64,000 nucleotides of DNA, taken from positions 62,001-126,000 of the forward strand of contig JBGVCG010000020.1 of NCBI GenBank assembly GCA_045226255.1, read 5' to 3'. This document shows, in pieces, positions 1 to 9,112 of this stretch. The DNA comes from UBA1181 sp045226255. Lineage in GTDB: Bacteria; Bacteroidota; Bacteroidia; Bacteroidales; Paludibacteraceae. Both the position numbers and the translations under genes were made by a program. Within the stretch, counting starts at the first letter, position 1; each line of letters begins with the position of its first letter. The notes below the pieces were generated by a model. The model saw nothing but the letters and a program-made list of their open reading frames with translations. It had not been told where the DNA came from and did no database searches.

Positions 1-272
1 TTGATATACTTATCGATTTCCTCCTCCGTCATACCAATACCACGGTCGGAGATGGTGAGCGTACCTTTGTCCTTATCGATGCTGACGTTGACCGTCACAT
101 CGCCCAACTCGCCCTTGAACTCGCCCACAGAGGCGAAGGTCTTCAGCTTTTGCGTCGCATCAACTGCGTTAGAAACCAACTCACGAAGAAAGATCTCGTG
201 ATCACTGTAAAGAAATTTTTTGATGACGGGGAAGATATTGTCTGTCGTTACCCCGATACTTCCTTTTTGCAT
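1..272 (-). CDS. htpG: Molecular chaperone HtpG (Hsp90 family), N-terminal part only
   Basis: The first about 90 residues of the bacterial Hsp90 chaperone are present; the rest runs off the left edge. The protein begins MQKGSIGVTTDNIFPVI. It carries the helix FLRELVSNAVDA, which holds the conserved Glu and Asn of the GHKL ATP site, followed by the SDRGIGMT segment of the ATP-binding pocket. Hsp90 proteins use ATP to remodel client proteins in the cytosol. The ATG at 270-272 is the first start in frame and gives the usual family N-terminus. The downstream domains cannot be judged. The fragment is too conserved to be anything else. Confidence 0.95.
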   Translation of the reverse strand, partial: MQKGSIGVTTDNIFPVIKKFLYSDHEIFLRELVSNAVDATQKLKTFASVGEFKGELGDVTVNVSIDKDKGTLTISDRGIGMTEEEIDKYI

Positions 273-359
273 ACGTATATGTTTTTTAAATTATATTCAA
301 CACATACGTAAGACCAAAATCCGTGCCACACCGTCGTTTATGACAAAATGGCAGAAGTT

Positions 360-1670
360 TTACAGCACACCATGCGATTTACGTACCAACCAACGGTTTA
401 GGGAGAACAAAAGAACGCCAAGCGAGACAGAAAAAACGCAAATGGAGAAGAATATTGTTCCCGCACCGACATCAGCGATATGGGAAGAAACCCAACCACC
501 CAGTATATTGGCGAAAAAACTGCTGAGCAGCCATACGCCCATCATCAGGGAAGCCAGCTTCACAGGGGCCAATTTAGAGACCATGGAGAGTCCGATAGGC
601 GACAGACACAACTCTCCCAACGTATGGAAGAGATAAGTGAAGAGGATGAAGAGGATGCTTGCCTTGACAGACTCGTCCGCCCCATCGCCACCCCGCGCGC
701 AAACCGCTTCATACAGCACCAGGAATCCCATGCCCAATAGGATCATGCCCATTGACATCTTCACAGGAATGCTCGGTTCCTTTCCACGCTGGTCCAACCA
801 TCTCCACAACATCGTCAAAAGCGGAGCCAATATGACGATAAGCAACGGATTCACAGATTGGAACCACTCCGTCGGAACCACGAACGACCCAATCTCCCTA
901 TCGATGTACTTCTCGGTATAGAGCGTCATGGAGCTACCCGCCTGCTCGAAGCCCGCGAAGAAGAAGATACTGAAGAGCACGAAGACGACAATCGCCAACG
1001 TGCGGTCCTTCTCCTCCTTCGTGAGAGGCACATTCTCCAAAGAACTATCCTTCGCCTTGCAAGAGGGAGCCTTCCCCACCTCACCAAGGTAGCGGTTACC
1101 CAATAGCGTGAAGACCAACAAACCGATCAGCATACCAATACCCGCCACCATGAATCCGTAACGGTAGCCGTAGGTGAGCGCCATGTAGCCCGTCAACAAC
1201 GGAGCGAAGAAGGCACCCACATTGATACCCATATAGAAAATCGTGAAGGCGGAATCCTTGCGGGAATCCCCCGGTTCGTAGAGGTTACCCACAATCACAG
1301 AGATGTTAGGCTTAAAGAATCCATTACCGATGATCAGCAGGACAAGACCTGTATAGAGGAACGGCAGGGAGGATTCGGTGGCGAGGCTGAACTGCCCCAA
1401 CATCATCAGGACAGCACCTATCACAATCGCCTTGCGTTGTCCCAGATAGTTGTCGGCCAACCATCCTCCGATCAGGGGCGTGAAATAGACAAAACCCGTA
1501 AAGAATCCATATAGCAAGGAAGCATTTTCGTCCGTGAAGCCTAAACCGCCATCGATCAGCGACTTCGTCAGATACAACACCAGCAATGCGCGCATGCCAT
1601 AATAACTGAAGCGTTCCCACATTTCCGTGGCGAACAACAAATACAAACCTTTCGGATGTCCTTGATTCAT
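360..1670 (-). CDS. POT/PTR2-family proton-dependent oligopeptide transporter
   Basis: A 436-residue polytopic inner-membrane protein of the proton-dependent oligopeptide transporter family, which imports di- and tripeptides. The N-terminus carries the family motif EMWERFSYYGMRALLVLYL (ExxERFxYYG type), followed by about 12-14 hydrophobic segments, including LIGGWLADNYLGQRKAIVIG (PTR2 signature region) and GNGFFKPNISVIVG. The length is normal for the family. An upstream ATG at 1727 would add 19 residues, but a good promoter predicts transcription starting near 1733. I therefore prefer the ATG at 1670, which puts the ERF motif at its usual distance and has AAGGA just upstream. Substrate range is inferred from the family only. 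Confidence 0.9.
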   Translation of the reverse strand: MNQGHPKGLYLLFATEMWERFSYYGMRALLVLYLTKSLIDGGLGFTDENASLLYGFFTGFVYFTPLIGGWLADNYLGQRKAIVIGAVLMMLGQFSLATESSLPFLYTGLVLLIIGNGFFKPNISVIVGNLYEPGDSRKDSAFTIFYMGINVGAFFAPLLTGYMALTYGYRYGFMVAGIGMLIGLLVFTLLGNRYLGEVGKAPSCKAKDSSLENVPLTKEEKDRTLAIVVFVLFSIFFFAGFEQAGSSMTLYTEKYIDREIGSFVVPTEWFQSVNPLLIVILAPLLTMLWRWLDQRGKEPSIPVKMSMGMILLGMGFLVLYEAVCARGGDGADESVKASILFILFTYLFHTLGELCLSPIGLSMVSKLAPVKLASLMMGVWLLSSFFANILGGWVSSHIADVGAGTIFFSICVFSVSLGVLLFSLNRWLVRKSHGVL

Positions 1671-1738
1671 TTCCTTAGCTTTATTAAAACCAACTATCCA
1701 CTTATGTGCCCGAAACCCAAGCATCACAGTATTTTCCG

Positions 1739-1771
1739 CAAAGTTAATGAAATTATACGTTTCATGTCAAA
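1739..1771 (-). promoter_or_regulatory. Bacteroidetes-type promoter for the POT transporter
   Basis: On the minus strand TTTG (1768-1771) and TAACTTTG (1739-1746) are separated by 21 bases, an exact match to the Bacteroidetes -33/-7 pair. The -33 box overlaps the T-run of the floA terminator, so the two transcription units abut. Confidence 0.75.
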
Positions 1772-1797
1772 AAAAATCCCCGCCCGAAGGCGAGGAT
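1769..1797 (-). terminator. Rho-independent terminator after floA
   Basis: Read on the minus strand, ATCCTCGCC pairs with GGCGGGGAT around a TTCG tetraloop, followed by seven T. It lies about 30 bases past the floA stop codon. Confidence 0.88.
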
Positions 1798-1827
1798 TCC
1801 AACTGTTTCAAATGGAGAAACACTATT

Positions 1828-2808
1828 TTATTTTTGATTATTGCTAGCAGAAGGACCACCGATAGAGGATCTCATGTTGGTATCCGCCTCGATGTTCTTC
1901 ATGCGATAATAATCCATGATACCCAAGTTTCCGCTTCTGAAAGCCTCGGCCATTGCCTTTGGCACTTCCGCCTCTGCCTCGATAACGAGTGCGCGGGCCT
2001 CTTGCGCCTTCGCCTTCATCTCCTGCTCTTGGGCGATAGCCATTGCACGACGCTCCTCCGCCTTTGCTTGAGCGATGTTCTTGTCCGCCTGTGCCTGATC
2101 CATCTGCAATTGGGCACCGATATTCTTACCCACATCTATATCCGCGATATCGATGGAGAGGATCTCGAAGGCCGTACCAGCATCCAATCCCTTGCTCAAC
2201 ACTACCTTAGAGATTGAATCAGGGTTCTCCAGCACCAACTTGTGCGTCTCACTGGAACCGATGGAAGAGACAATACCCTCACCCACACGGGCCAAGACAG
2301 TCTCCTCGCCGGCACCACCGACCAGACGCTCGATGTTCGCGCGCACCGTCACACGAGCTTTGGCAATCAACTGGATACCATCCTTCGCGACAGCCGTCAC
2401 AGGAGGCGTATCGATCACCTTAGGGTTAACGGACATCTGAACCGCCTCGAACACATCACGACCCGCCAAATCGATGGCCGTAGCCTGCTTAAAGTCGATG
2501 GCGATGTTAGCCTTAGATGCGGAAACCAATGCGTGAACCACACGGACGATATTTCCACCCGCAAGATAGTGGGCCTCCAAATCATCCCTCGTAATAGTCT
2601 TCAAACCAGCCTTATGAGCCTCGATCATACACTCCACGATCACACGAGGAGGAACGTTTCTCAGCCTCATCAGGAATAACTGAACCAAAGAAATCGAAAC
2701 GCCGGAAACCTTGGCATTGATCCAAAGCAAAACCGGCACATAGTGGAAGAATATACATAACAGTATAAATACTACCACCAAAGCAACAATTAAAAATACA
2801 CCTGGCAT
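1828..2808 (-). CDS. floA: Flotillin-like protein FloA
   Basis: A 326-residue bacterial flotillin (SPFH/UPF0365 family) that organises functional membrane microdomains. A single hydrophobic segment (about residues 3-33) anchors it. It is followed by the conserved RNVPPRVIVECMIEAHKAGL block, an SPFH-like domain, and a long Ala/Glu/Gln-rich coiled coil (about residues 240-300, QAKAEERRAMAIAQEQEMKA). Length and layout match the family. It is the last gene of the minus-strand group and lies 44 bases after the prenyltransferase gene. In many bacteria floA is beside nfeD; here nfeD is about 19 kb away in another operon. Confidence 0.95.
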   Translation of the reverse strand: MPGVFLIVALVVVFILLCIFFHYVPVLLWINAKVSGVSISLVQLFLMRLRNVPPRVIVECMIEAHKAGLKTITRDDLEAHYLAGGNIVRVVHALVSASKANIAIDFKQATAIDLAGRDVFEAVQMSVNPKVIDTPPVTAVAKDGIQLIAKARVTVRANIERLVGGAGEETVLARVGEGIVSSIGSSETHKLVLENPDSISKVVLSKGLDAGTAFEILSIDIADIDVGKNIGAQLQMDQAQADKNIAQAKAEERRAMAIAQEQEMKAKAQEARALVIEAEAEVPKAMAEAFRSGNLGIMDYYRMKNIEADTNMRSSIGGPSASNNQK

Positions 2809-2852
2809 AATTATAAAATTTAGTTATACAATTTATTAATCATTCGAACAAA

Positions 2853-3842
2853 CTAGTCCGCATAATAGATATAAAACATGATACTATATGCGACACTAAG
2901 CAACAGAATAATCTTCGAGACAAGCGAGATGTTCCTGTAATCCAACTGCACATTGGCCTTCGTCAGCAAAAAGACAAGTCCGATGGACGGCACCAGAATA
3001 GCGCACATATAATAGCGGATAGAAGGCATCGGCTCATATGGCAACATACGGAAAACGACATGAGCACACACCAGATTGACGAGCAATATCAGCACAAAGA
3101 TGATGGCCCTAGCGACCGTATGCCCCAAAACAATCGGGAAGGTATGGCACTCCAACTCACGCGCGCCTTTCTCCTCCTCAAAATCGGTAGCCACCTCCGA
3201 GACGAACGTCCACATGAATACGCAGAAGGCGAAAATCGCCACGATAGCTAACAGATAACGGCTGAAGACCACAATCTCAGGATGGGCGCCATATTTCATC
3301 GACAAGAAGAAATTGAAGCAGACCACCACCACCATCGGCACCAATGCATTCAGCACAGATGCGAACAGATTGCCCAACACAAAAATACGTTTATACGAGG
3401 AGGAGTAGAACCACATGATCCCCGCAATGATCAAAAACAAGAGCACATAGGTGAAGGCCAAAGAGAATGGTGCATTCAGTTCCATCCATGCATAAAAACC
3501 GATAACAGCCCCCAACAAGGCGCCCACAATGGAGCATACGATGAAGACGGTCATCGCGGAATGCTTGGAGATGGTCTTGCCCACCAAATGGTTAATCGGA
3601 TGATTGATCTCGTCAATCTTCACGTCAAAATAGTCGTTAACAGCGTATCCTCCCGCAAAGGTGAAGACGGTAGCCAGGATCAACAAGGCAAGCATGTGAG
3701 GAGAGAACACCTGCTCTGCGGGGATGCCCGCCACATTCGACACAGGGGTAATCACCAAGTAATACATCGCCAGCTGCACCAACGCTATCGCCACCAGATA
3801 GGGCAACCGCACCAACTTCATATAATCTTTCATACAATCCAT
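2853..3842 (-). CDS. UbiA-family prenyltransferase, GGGP geranylgeranyltransferase-like
   Basis: A 329-residue integral membrane prenyltransferase with about nine hydrophobic segments. The first Asp-rich motif is NDYFDVKIDEINHP (NDxxDxxxD); the second is a weaker acidic stretch, ATDFEEEKGARE, on the later loop. Bacteroidetes relatives are usually labelled geranylgeranylglycerol-phosphate geranylgeranyltransferase, but the true acceptor in bacteria is often unknown, so the substrate is left open. The reading frame opens with TTG at 3860, overlapping kdsC. The ATG codons at 3842 and 3833 are better starts, and I list 3842. The tight packing behind kdsC suggests cotranscription. Confidence 0.8.
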   Translation of the reverse strand: MDCMKDYMKLVRLPYLVAIALVQLAMYYLVITPVSNVAGIPAEQVFSPHMLALLILATVFTFAGGYAVNDYFDVKIDEINHPINHLVGKTISKHSAMTVFIVCSIVGALLGAVIGFYAWMELNAPFSLAFTYVLLFLIIAGIMWFYSSSYKRIFVLGNLFASVLNALVPMVVVVCFNFFLSMKYGAHPEIVVFSRYLLAIVAIFAFCVFMWTFVSEVATDFEEEKGARELECHTFPIVLGHTVARAIIFVLILLVNLVCAHVVFRMLPYEPMPSIRYYMCAILVPSIGLVFLLTKANVQLDYRNISLVSKIILLLSVAYSIMFYIYYAD

Positions 3843-3853
3843 AATTTGCACTT

Positions 3854-4375
3854 TCACCAACCGAATGCCACATTATCGGACATCCAATCTCCATTCGCCT
3901 TCATCACCTGCTCTATCACGTCGCGGGCACAACCCTCGCCTCCCCTCTTTGGGGAAATATAGCAAGCGATCTCCTTGATTTCCGGAGCCGCATCCGCAGG
4001 GCAACAAGGGAACCCACACTTCCTCATCACCGGGAAGTCTGGTATGTCATCGCCCATGTAGAGCACCTCTTCAGGCTTCAGTCCATGCTTGCGGACAAAA
4101 TCGTCGAAGTCATGCATCTTGACGGCAGAGCCCATGTAGACATCCTGGATGCCCAAGCCCTCGAACCGTTTCCTCACCGCCAGCGTGTTGCCGCCTGTGA
4201 TGATCGCCAGATGATAGCCCTTCTTCACGGCCAACTGCAACGCATAACCATCCTTGATGTTCACCATGCGCATCGGCTCGCCGCTCACGTGCAACGGCAC
4301 GCAATCCGAAGAGAGCACACCATCCACATCGAATGCCAACGCCTTTATTTTCGATAAATTAGCCTTAAAATCCAT
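3854..4375 (-). CDS. kdsC: 3-deoxy-D-manno-octulosonate 8-phosphate phosphatase
   Basis: A 173-residue HAD-superfamily phosphatase of the KdsC type. It removes phosphate from KDO-8-P in the cytosol, giving KDO for the lipopolysaccharide inner core. The nucleophile motif is AFDVDGVLSSD near the N-terminus, the Ser/Thr motif is IITGGNT, and the metal-binding acid motif is MGDDIPDFPVM. There is no large cap domain, as expected for this tetrameric subfamily. It starts 4 bases after the DUF2520 gene ends, which implies translational coupling. A DUF2520 gene followed by kdsC is a common Bacteroidetes arrangement, though why the two go together is not known to me. Confidence 0.93.
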   Translation of the reverse strand: MDFKANLSKIKALAFDVDGVLSSDCVPLHVSGEPMRMVNIKDGYALQLAVKKGYHLAIITGGNTLAVRKRFEGLGIQDVYMGSAVKMHDFDDFVRKHGLKPEEVLYMGDDIPDFPVMRKCGFPCCPADAAPEIKEIACYISPKRGGEGCARDVIEQVMKANGDWMSDNVAFGW

Positions 4376-4379
4376 ATTC

Positions 4380-5207
4380 CTACAATGAGTCTTTAGAATG
4401 TTTCAGCGACATCTCATGAATCGATTGGCTCACCAACGCATATATCTCCCGCTGCAACGGATCCTCGATTCTTTCCTTCTGCGCCTCGATCACATTCAGG
4501 TCGTAGCGCACGGCAGGACCCGTCTGTGCCTCAACAGGAGGCAGTGAATGGATCTTGCCGGACGTCTCGTCTATCAAAGGCAACAAGACCTCGAAAGGAA
4601 GCCCCAGTTTCGCCAATTGTTCGCTAGCGATCGAATACATGTGGTTGCTGAAATTAGAGGCGAATACCGCCGCCAAATGCAACTGCTTGCGTCCCTCCGT
4701 ATCCAAGGGCATGACAGTGTTCGAGATATGTCTCGCCACATTCATCAGAATGTCCATCATCCTTGGCGTAGTCGCCTCCACGAAAACGGGTATCTTCGAA
4801 AAATCGACCGGTTTCGCCTTGGAGAAAGATTGCATCGGATACAATACCCCGCCCTCGTCGGTGAACTCCGAAAGAAGCCCGAGCGGCATGCTACCCGCCG
4901 TGTGCACGATAGTTTTCCCTTTCAGGGGAGTCTTGCGCAACACATCCACCAAGACCGAGTCTTTCAAGGCGCAGATATAGAGATCCGCCGAGAGCGTCAG
5001 TCGGGAGAGATCCGTCGTGTAGGGAGCATCCCCCACCAAACTGGAGAGTGCGGTCGCCGACTCCACCGTCCTACTGAACAACTGGACGATCGGATACCCC
5101 GCATGATACAAAGCCTGAACAAGATGGGTGCCCAAATTACCACATCCGAGCACGCAGACAGAAGGAAGAACCTCCTTACAATCCGAACCATTCGTCACAT
5201 CCGCCAT
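4380..5207 (-). CDS. Rossmann-fold DUF2520 protein (putative NAD(P)-binding oxidoreductase)
   Basis: A 275-residue protein with an N-terminal Rossmann fold: the dinucleotide motif VCVLGCGNLGTHL starts around residue 18. It is followed by a helical C-terminal DUF2520 domain containing the AAVFASNFSNHMYSIA segment. The layout resembles 6-phosphogluconate dehydrogenase and pyrroline-5-carboxylate reductase relatives, but the reaction is unknown. The gene ends 4 bases before kdsC, so a link to KDO or envelope metabolism is possible but only inferred from position. A gap of about 84 bases separates it from the nitroreductase gene upstream, and I see no convincing promoter there. Confidence 0.85.
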   Translation of the reverse strand: MADVTNGSDCKEVLPSVCVLGCGNLGTHLVQALYHAGYPIVQLFSRTVESATALSSLVGDAPYTTDLSRLTLSADLYICALKDSVLVDVLRKTPLKGKTIVHTAGSMPLGLLSEFTDEGGVLYPMQSFSKAKPVDFSKIPVFVEATTPRMMDILMNVARHISNTVMPLDTEGRKQLHLAAVFASNFSNHMYSIASEQLAKLGLPFEVLLPLIDETSGKIHSLPPVEAQTGPAVRYDLNVIEAQKERIEDPLQREIYALVSQSIHEMSLKHSKDSL

Positions 5208-5291
5208 TCTTCTCTATGATTTTCATCCTATAATTTTCTCAGGCGACTACCCCACCTTAGGGAGGAGATAGCCCACCTCAGAGAATACACA

Positions 5292-5822
5292 CTAAAAACT
5301 GTTCTTATGAATGCGATCCAATTTCAGTTTCGCCTCGTCGAAAGGATTCTTCTCCTCTCCCTTGTAGCCTACACCGATGATGCACTCCACGCTTAGGTTC
5401 TCAGGGGCATTTATCAAACCACGGATATAGGCATCCGACGTCAGGTCGCCCGCCTCCGTCTTCTTCCTGTTGCGCACCTGCACCCAGCAAGAGCCCAGGC
5501 CCAAGTCCTCGGCCTGCAGCTGCATGTATGCGGCGGCGATGGAAGCGTCCTCGGTCCACACGTTGCTCAGCGTCGTATCGGTCAAGACAATAATGGCGGC
5601 TGGTGCGCCCTCCAAGAATTTAGAGCCCATCTCACGGCAAACGGACAACTTCGCCAACGTCTCCTTGTCGTCCACAACGACAAAATGCCACGGTTGACAA
5701 CGCTTGGAAGAGGGAGCCATCAACGCAGCCTTCACGATGGCCTGCAATTGCTCGTCCTCCACCTTCCTATCTTCGTATTTACGAATACTTCTTCTTTTCC
5801 TAACTAAATCGATAAATGCCAT
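5292..5822 (-). CDS. Nitroreductase-family flavoprotein
   Basis: A 176-residue FMN-dependent oxidoreductase of the nitroreductase fold. The FMN-binding Arg cluster is RKRRSIRKYEDRKV at the N-terminus, followed by ALMAPSSKRCQPWHFVVV and the C-terminal CIIGVGYKGEEKNPFDE segment. Proteins of this type reduce nitro compounds, quinones or enones with NAD(P)H; the physiological substrate cannot be read from sequence. The length is typical for the short single-domain members. A possible -7 element (TAAGTTTG on the minus strand, 5846-5853) lies about 24 bases upstream of the ATG, but no -33 box is clear. Confidence 0.88.
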   Translation of the reverse strand: MAFIDLVRKRRSIRKYEDRKVEDEQLQAIVKAALMAPSSKRCQPWHFVVVDDKETLAKLSVCREMGSKFLEGAPAAIIVLTDTTLSNVWTEDASIAAAYMQLQAEDLGLGSCWVQVRNRKKTEAGDLTSDAYIRGLINAPENLSVECIIGVGYKGEEKNPFDEAKLKLDRIHKNSF

Positions 5823-6070
5823 ATTCTTCTAAATGTTTCACGAAACAAACTTAATAAAATTTTAAGAATTTCGGTAGTTAATTTATTAAAAAAAGACGCA
5901 CCCTTGGCACGCCCCCACAACCGATTCACGGAGGAAACATATAATTTGTCATTGGGCAGAACAAACAACAACGGATGCCAACCCATTAAACAGCAGGAGA
6001 ACTCTTTTCAGCTCGTTTTTCAGTTCCTTATTTCCAGCGGATTAGGCAACCTCAGTTTATGTTTTGTGGA
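5823..6070. other. Intergenic region, no gene recognised
   Basis: About 250 AT-rich bases between the nitroreductase and the small membrane protein. The only visible element is the minus-strand TAAGTTTG -7-like box at 5846-5853. A 60-codon minus-strand frame here has no RBS, family resemblance or coding character and is not called. Confidence 0.5.
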
Positions 6071-6622
6071 TCAATTATAGAGCAGCAATTTCCACTGGGA
6101 AGAAGAGTGGATAGGTTCTTCTTTTAGCATCAGCCGTAAGTCCTGCATAAACTGATTATACTCCCTCTTAAAACGGATATGTACAACTAGTTTCGCAAAT
6201 ATAATGTAAAGAAGACACACACACCACACAATGAAAGGGACAGAGGAAACACCTTCGGCACAAATACCAACGGCAAGAAGGAGGAATACCGCAAAGACAA
6301 CAAAACCCACGAATAAGCGAGACCAAACGCCATAGAAACATTCCACGACAAGCTGATCGGAGGAAGAATTGAATATACGGACATTCATTGAGGACGGACG
6401 TGTAAAAGGGAACAAGAAACGCAAACAAAGAGACTTCCCTTTCACTTCCCCACCAAGTTGCATGGTGTCCGTGTTCCAATAACAGCGATAACGCTTCCTC
6501 TTTGTGAAAGAATCATAATACGTAAGGTTGTCAAAACAGTCCGCAATCAGTTCCAAATCGCCCGAAAGATAAACCGTCTTATAATAATTCTTCAAAAAAT
6601 CTTTTAATACTCCACTAAACAC
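6071..6622 (-). CDS. Hypothetical small membrane protein
   Basis: A 183-residue protein I do not recognise. Residues about 1-95 are soluble, with aromatic and basic patches. Two adjacent hydrophobic segments (about 99-125 and 128-150: LFVGFVVFAVFLLLAVGI and VPFIVWCVCLLYIIFAKLVV) are followed by a short basic tail. The start is a GTG at 6620-6622, since no in-frame ATG precedes the soluble domain. It lies 46 bases after pgeF on the same strand and may be cotranscribed. Base composition is more AT-rich than its neighbours. It could be a DUF-type PH-like membrane protein, but nothing decisive is seen. Confidence 0.55.
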   Translation of the reverse strand: MFSGVLKDFLKNYYKTVYLSGDLELIADCFDNLTYYDSFTKRKRYRCYWNTDTMQLGGEVKGKSLCLRFLFPFTRPSSMNVRIFNSSSDQLVVECFYGVWSRLFVGFVVFAVFLLLAVGICAEGVSSVPFIVWCVCLLYIIFAKLVVHIRFKREYNQFMQDLRLMLKEEPIHSSSQWKLLLYN

Positions 6623-6668
6623 AACTTCACAAAAAAATTCTTAATTGACTACGTCGAACTAACGTTTC

Positions 6669-7448
6669 TTAATTCTTAATTCTCACGATTCCCGCCACCA
6701 TCCGTCCGCAAGCGAATCCGTCACGCCTGGCGGAGAAATAGTGCGGGTCCGAGAAGGTGCAGTCCGGATGTGTCCATATACGTGTGTTCTGCAAGCCCAA
6801 TGCCAGCAATCTGGCACGCACCGCCCCACGGAGATTGATATGGGGCTTAGGATACCCTTCGCGCACCAGTATGCCAGACATTTCTTTTTCGGAGAAGAGT
6901 GAGCGGAAACGCTCCACCACCTCCTCGCCCACCTCGAAACGAGGGGTTGATATGGAGGGCCATATCTCTGCGTATAGGTCAGAGGAAGCCACGGAGGATA
7001 TTTCGCACATACGCCGCACCGTTTCACCCAGGACATCGGAGACGATGCCTTTCCATCCCGCATGCGCGGCCGCGATGATAGTTCCCTTTCCGTCGAACAG
7101 CAGGACCGGCACGCAATCCGCCACCGTCACACCCAGACAAATATTCCGGCACGTCGTGACCAAAGCGTCGCATTTGAAAAACTCGTCACGCTCAGCCATC
7201 GGTACCCGCAGGGAGTCATGGTCTATCATCATCACCCGGTTGCCATGCACTTCATTCGGCACGACAAGGTTCTCCGGCGGGATGCCCAGCACCCCGCAAA
7301 GAAGAGAACGGTTGGCGTCCACGCTGGAACGCTCATCCCCAGAGAAGTAGCCAAGATTGAACGAGGCGAAGCCCCCTTGGCTCACACCCCCTTCACGATC
7401 CGTGAAGAAGGTGGTCACCTCGTTATTTTTCCTACTACCAGCTATCAT
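6669..7448 (-). CDS. pgeF: PgeF/YfiH-family protein (peptidoglycan editing factor, purine nucleoside phosphorylase-like)
   Basis: A 259-residue protein of the former 'polyphenol oxidase/laccase-domain' family. The metal and active-site elements are all present: VPNEVHGNRV, TVADCVPVLLFD and AAAHAGWKGIV (two His and one Cys ligand), then HPDCTFSDPHYFSARRDG near the C-terminus. Family members act as purine nucleoside phosphorylase/adenosine deaminase, and in E. coli PgeF keeps L-Ser out of the peptidoglycan stem. One oddity is that the usual GPSI turn before the FEVG motif reads WPSIS here. It starts 24 bases after the GLUG lipoprotein stop and may share that transcript. Confidence 0.9.
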   Translation of the reverse strand: MIAGSRKNNEVTTFFTDREGGVSQGGFASFNLGYFSGDERSSVDANRSLLCGVLGIPPENLVVPNEVHGNRVMMIDHDSLRVPMAERDEFFKCDALVTTCRNICLGVTVADCVPVLLFDGKGTIIAAAHAGWKGIVSDVLGETVRRMCEISSVASSDLYAEIWPSISTPRFEVGEEVVERFRSLFSEKEMSGILVREGYPKPHINLRGAVRARLLALGLQNTRIWTHPDCTFSDPHYFSARRDGFACGRMVAGIVRIKN

Positions 7449-7472
7449 TCGACCTACGTGATATCAATATCA

Positions 7473-8711
7473 TCAGAACCTGATTGTCTTATCCACCGTC
7501 TTCCAAGGCATCATCGAAACGGAGCAATTGCCGAATAAGGTATGCACCTTCACCTCACCCACCTCTTCAACTTGCTTGTTCAAGTAGTTGCGGATAGTGG
7601 AACACATAGTGGCATAATTAGCAGGTTGTCCACCCATCCCGTCAGTCAATTGGGACTTCTCCGGTCCATAGTAGCAGTCGGTCACTTTGCAGTTTCCGGT
7701 GGACCATCCACAGATGGCGCCCACGTATTCTTTCTTGACTGGCTTAACCGGACCTGTGGAGATACAGTTGAGCAGTTCCGCCCTATTGTCACCGATCAAT
7801 CTACCACAGATACCGCCCACTGCGCTAACGCCTCCATCTACCTCTCCATCGTTAAGACAGTTATAGACGAGCGAACGATTTTGGGCACAGATACCGCCGA
7901 GTCCATCTTCAGGGAATCCGCTTCTCACCTTACCATGGTTCATACAGTTGATAACAAGTTGCTCATTCACACAAACGACACCACCTGCAGGAGCGTTAGA
8001 TACGCCCACCACCTCACCAGAGTTCTCGCACTCGGTAAGAACACCCATCTTATTGTAGGCGCAGATACCAGCAGAAGCCTCCTCGCCTCGAATCGTCGCT
8101 TGGTTGTAGCATTTCTTGATCAAACCATAATTGTAGGCGCAGATACCAGCCACATCGCTTGCGCCGGTCACTTCACCCGAAAGTGCGGTACAGCCGAACA
8201 ACTCGCCTTGCGAATAGGCGCAAATCGCAGCGGCACCCTTACCCGCATCAATGTCCAGATGGGAGAATATCACGTTCTCCACAACGCCAGAAGGGCCCAG
8301 CATCCCGACAAATGCGGCAGCATCAATGTCCTCGCCCACCAATCGCAGTCCGATGATCTGATGTCCACTGCCATTGAACACTCCATTATATGCAGAAGCG
8401 TTACGCTCACTTGCATTCAGGGAACCATTATCCATTACACGGGCGATAGGCGTCCAATCTCTGTTCGAGATGTCGATGTCGTTCATCAACCTCGCGTTCA
8501 AGCTACGCTCTCCTTTGTTCACTCTCTCAGCGAAAGAGAACAACTCCTCCGCATTCGTGATCTTGCAATGATAGAACACCTCTTGAGGAACATCGCTATT
8601 TCTTTTACCCATGCCCTCTTCGAGAGCATTATCATTATCATCTTTACAAGAGTTGAAAGATGCAATAATACCTATCAACAATATAGGAAGTATAAATCTA
8701 TTCGTTTTCAT
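7473..8711 (-). CDS. GLUG-repeat surface lipoprotein
   Basis: A 412-residue exported lipoprotein. The N-terminus is MKTNRFILPILLIGII followed by a lipobox ending in SFNSC, so Cys is acylated after cleavage; the residues after it (KDDND) fit surface lipoproteins of Bacteroidetes. The body consists of about seven GLUG-type repeats of the form GICAYN...(V/I)..C, each with two cysteines (for example AGICAYNYGLIKKC and GGICAQNRSLVYNC). These are typical of adhesin-like surface proteins, including M26-peptidase relatives. No peptidase motif is present. An ATG 18 bases further upstream is possible, but it puts six extra residues before the signal peptide. Binding partner unknown. Confidence 0.85.
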   Translation of the reverse strand: MKTNRFILPILLIGIIASFNSCKDDNDNALEEGMGKRNSDVPQEVFYHCKITNAEELFSFAERVNKGERSLNARLMNDIDISNRDWTPIARVMDNGSLNASERNASAYNGVFNGSGHQIIGLRLVGEDIDAAAFVGMLGPSGVVENVIFSHLDIDAGKGAAAICAYSQGELFGCTALSGEVTGASDVAGICAYNYGLIKKCYNQATIRGEEASAGICAYNKMGVLTECENSGEVVGVSNAPAGGVVCVNEQLVINCMNHGKVRSGFPEDGLGGICAQNRSLVYNCLNDGEVDGGVSAVGGICGRLIGDNRAELLNCISTGPVKPVKKEYVGAICGWSTGNCKVTDCYYGPEKSQLTDGMGGQPANYATMCSTIRNYLNKQVEEVGEVKVHTLFGNCSVSMMPWKTVDKTIRF

Positions 8712-9112
8712 AAGCCAATCTCCTTTCACAATCTTTAGGAATTACACATACCTTACAAATTTGTCATCCTCTGCCGTTACTCATCAACACCCATCTTCAT
8801 ATATACATCTTAAGTACAACCGTCTTTTTTACATCTAAAATCTGCTTCTCATCTATCACGTTTATCAAACGCTTTATATAAATATAGTTTTATTTTTTGA
8901 AACTGCAAAATTTTTCAACGAAAAAATAGCGAAACAGCGATGAATTTCACGCATATTCATTAAATTCGCATAAAACAAAGGTTGTCATGAGATGCGGAAG
9001 CCCCCACTCGACGGATTCCATCAGAGGCATGTTCATGATCACTCTAACCTCTTATATAAGCAAGGAACACATAAAAAACTCATAAAGATTAATGGGAAAT
9101 CATAAAGATCAC
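8712..9112. other. Divergent intergenic region of 401 bp
   Basis: AT-rich spacer between the divergently transcribed GLUG lipoprotein and phosphatase genes. A plus-strand TAAATTCG (8961-8968) resembles the TAnnTTCG variant of the -7 box, and the same ATTAAATTCGCATA string recurs before the MBL-fold gene at 34291. No coding frame, repeat or structured RNA is evident. Confidence 0.5.

Noticed and set aside
5804..5986. 60-codon minus-strand frame overlapping the nitroreductase start
   Set aside because: It overlaps the N-terminus of a conserved enzyme, has no RBS and looks like AT-rich chance sequence.
7542..8738. Plus-strand frame of about 400 codons opposite the GLUG lipoprotein
   Set aside because: The minus-strand gene has a signal peptide, a lipobox and seven repeats. 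The opposite frame has none of these.
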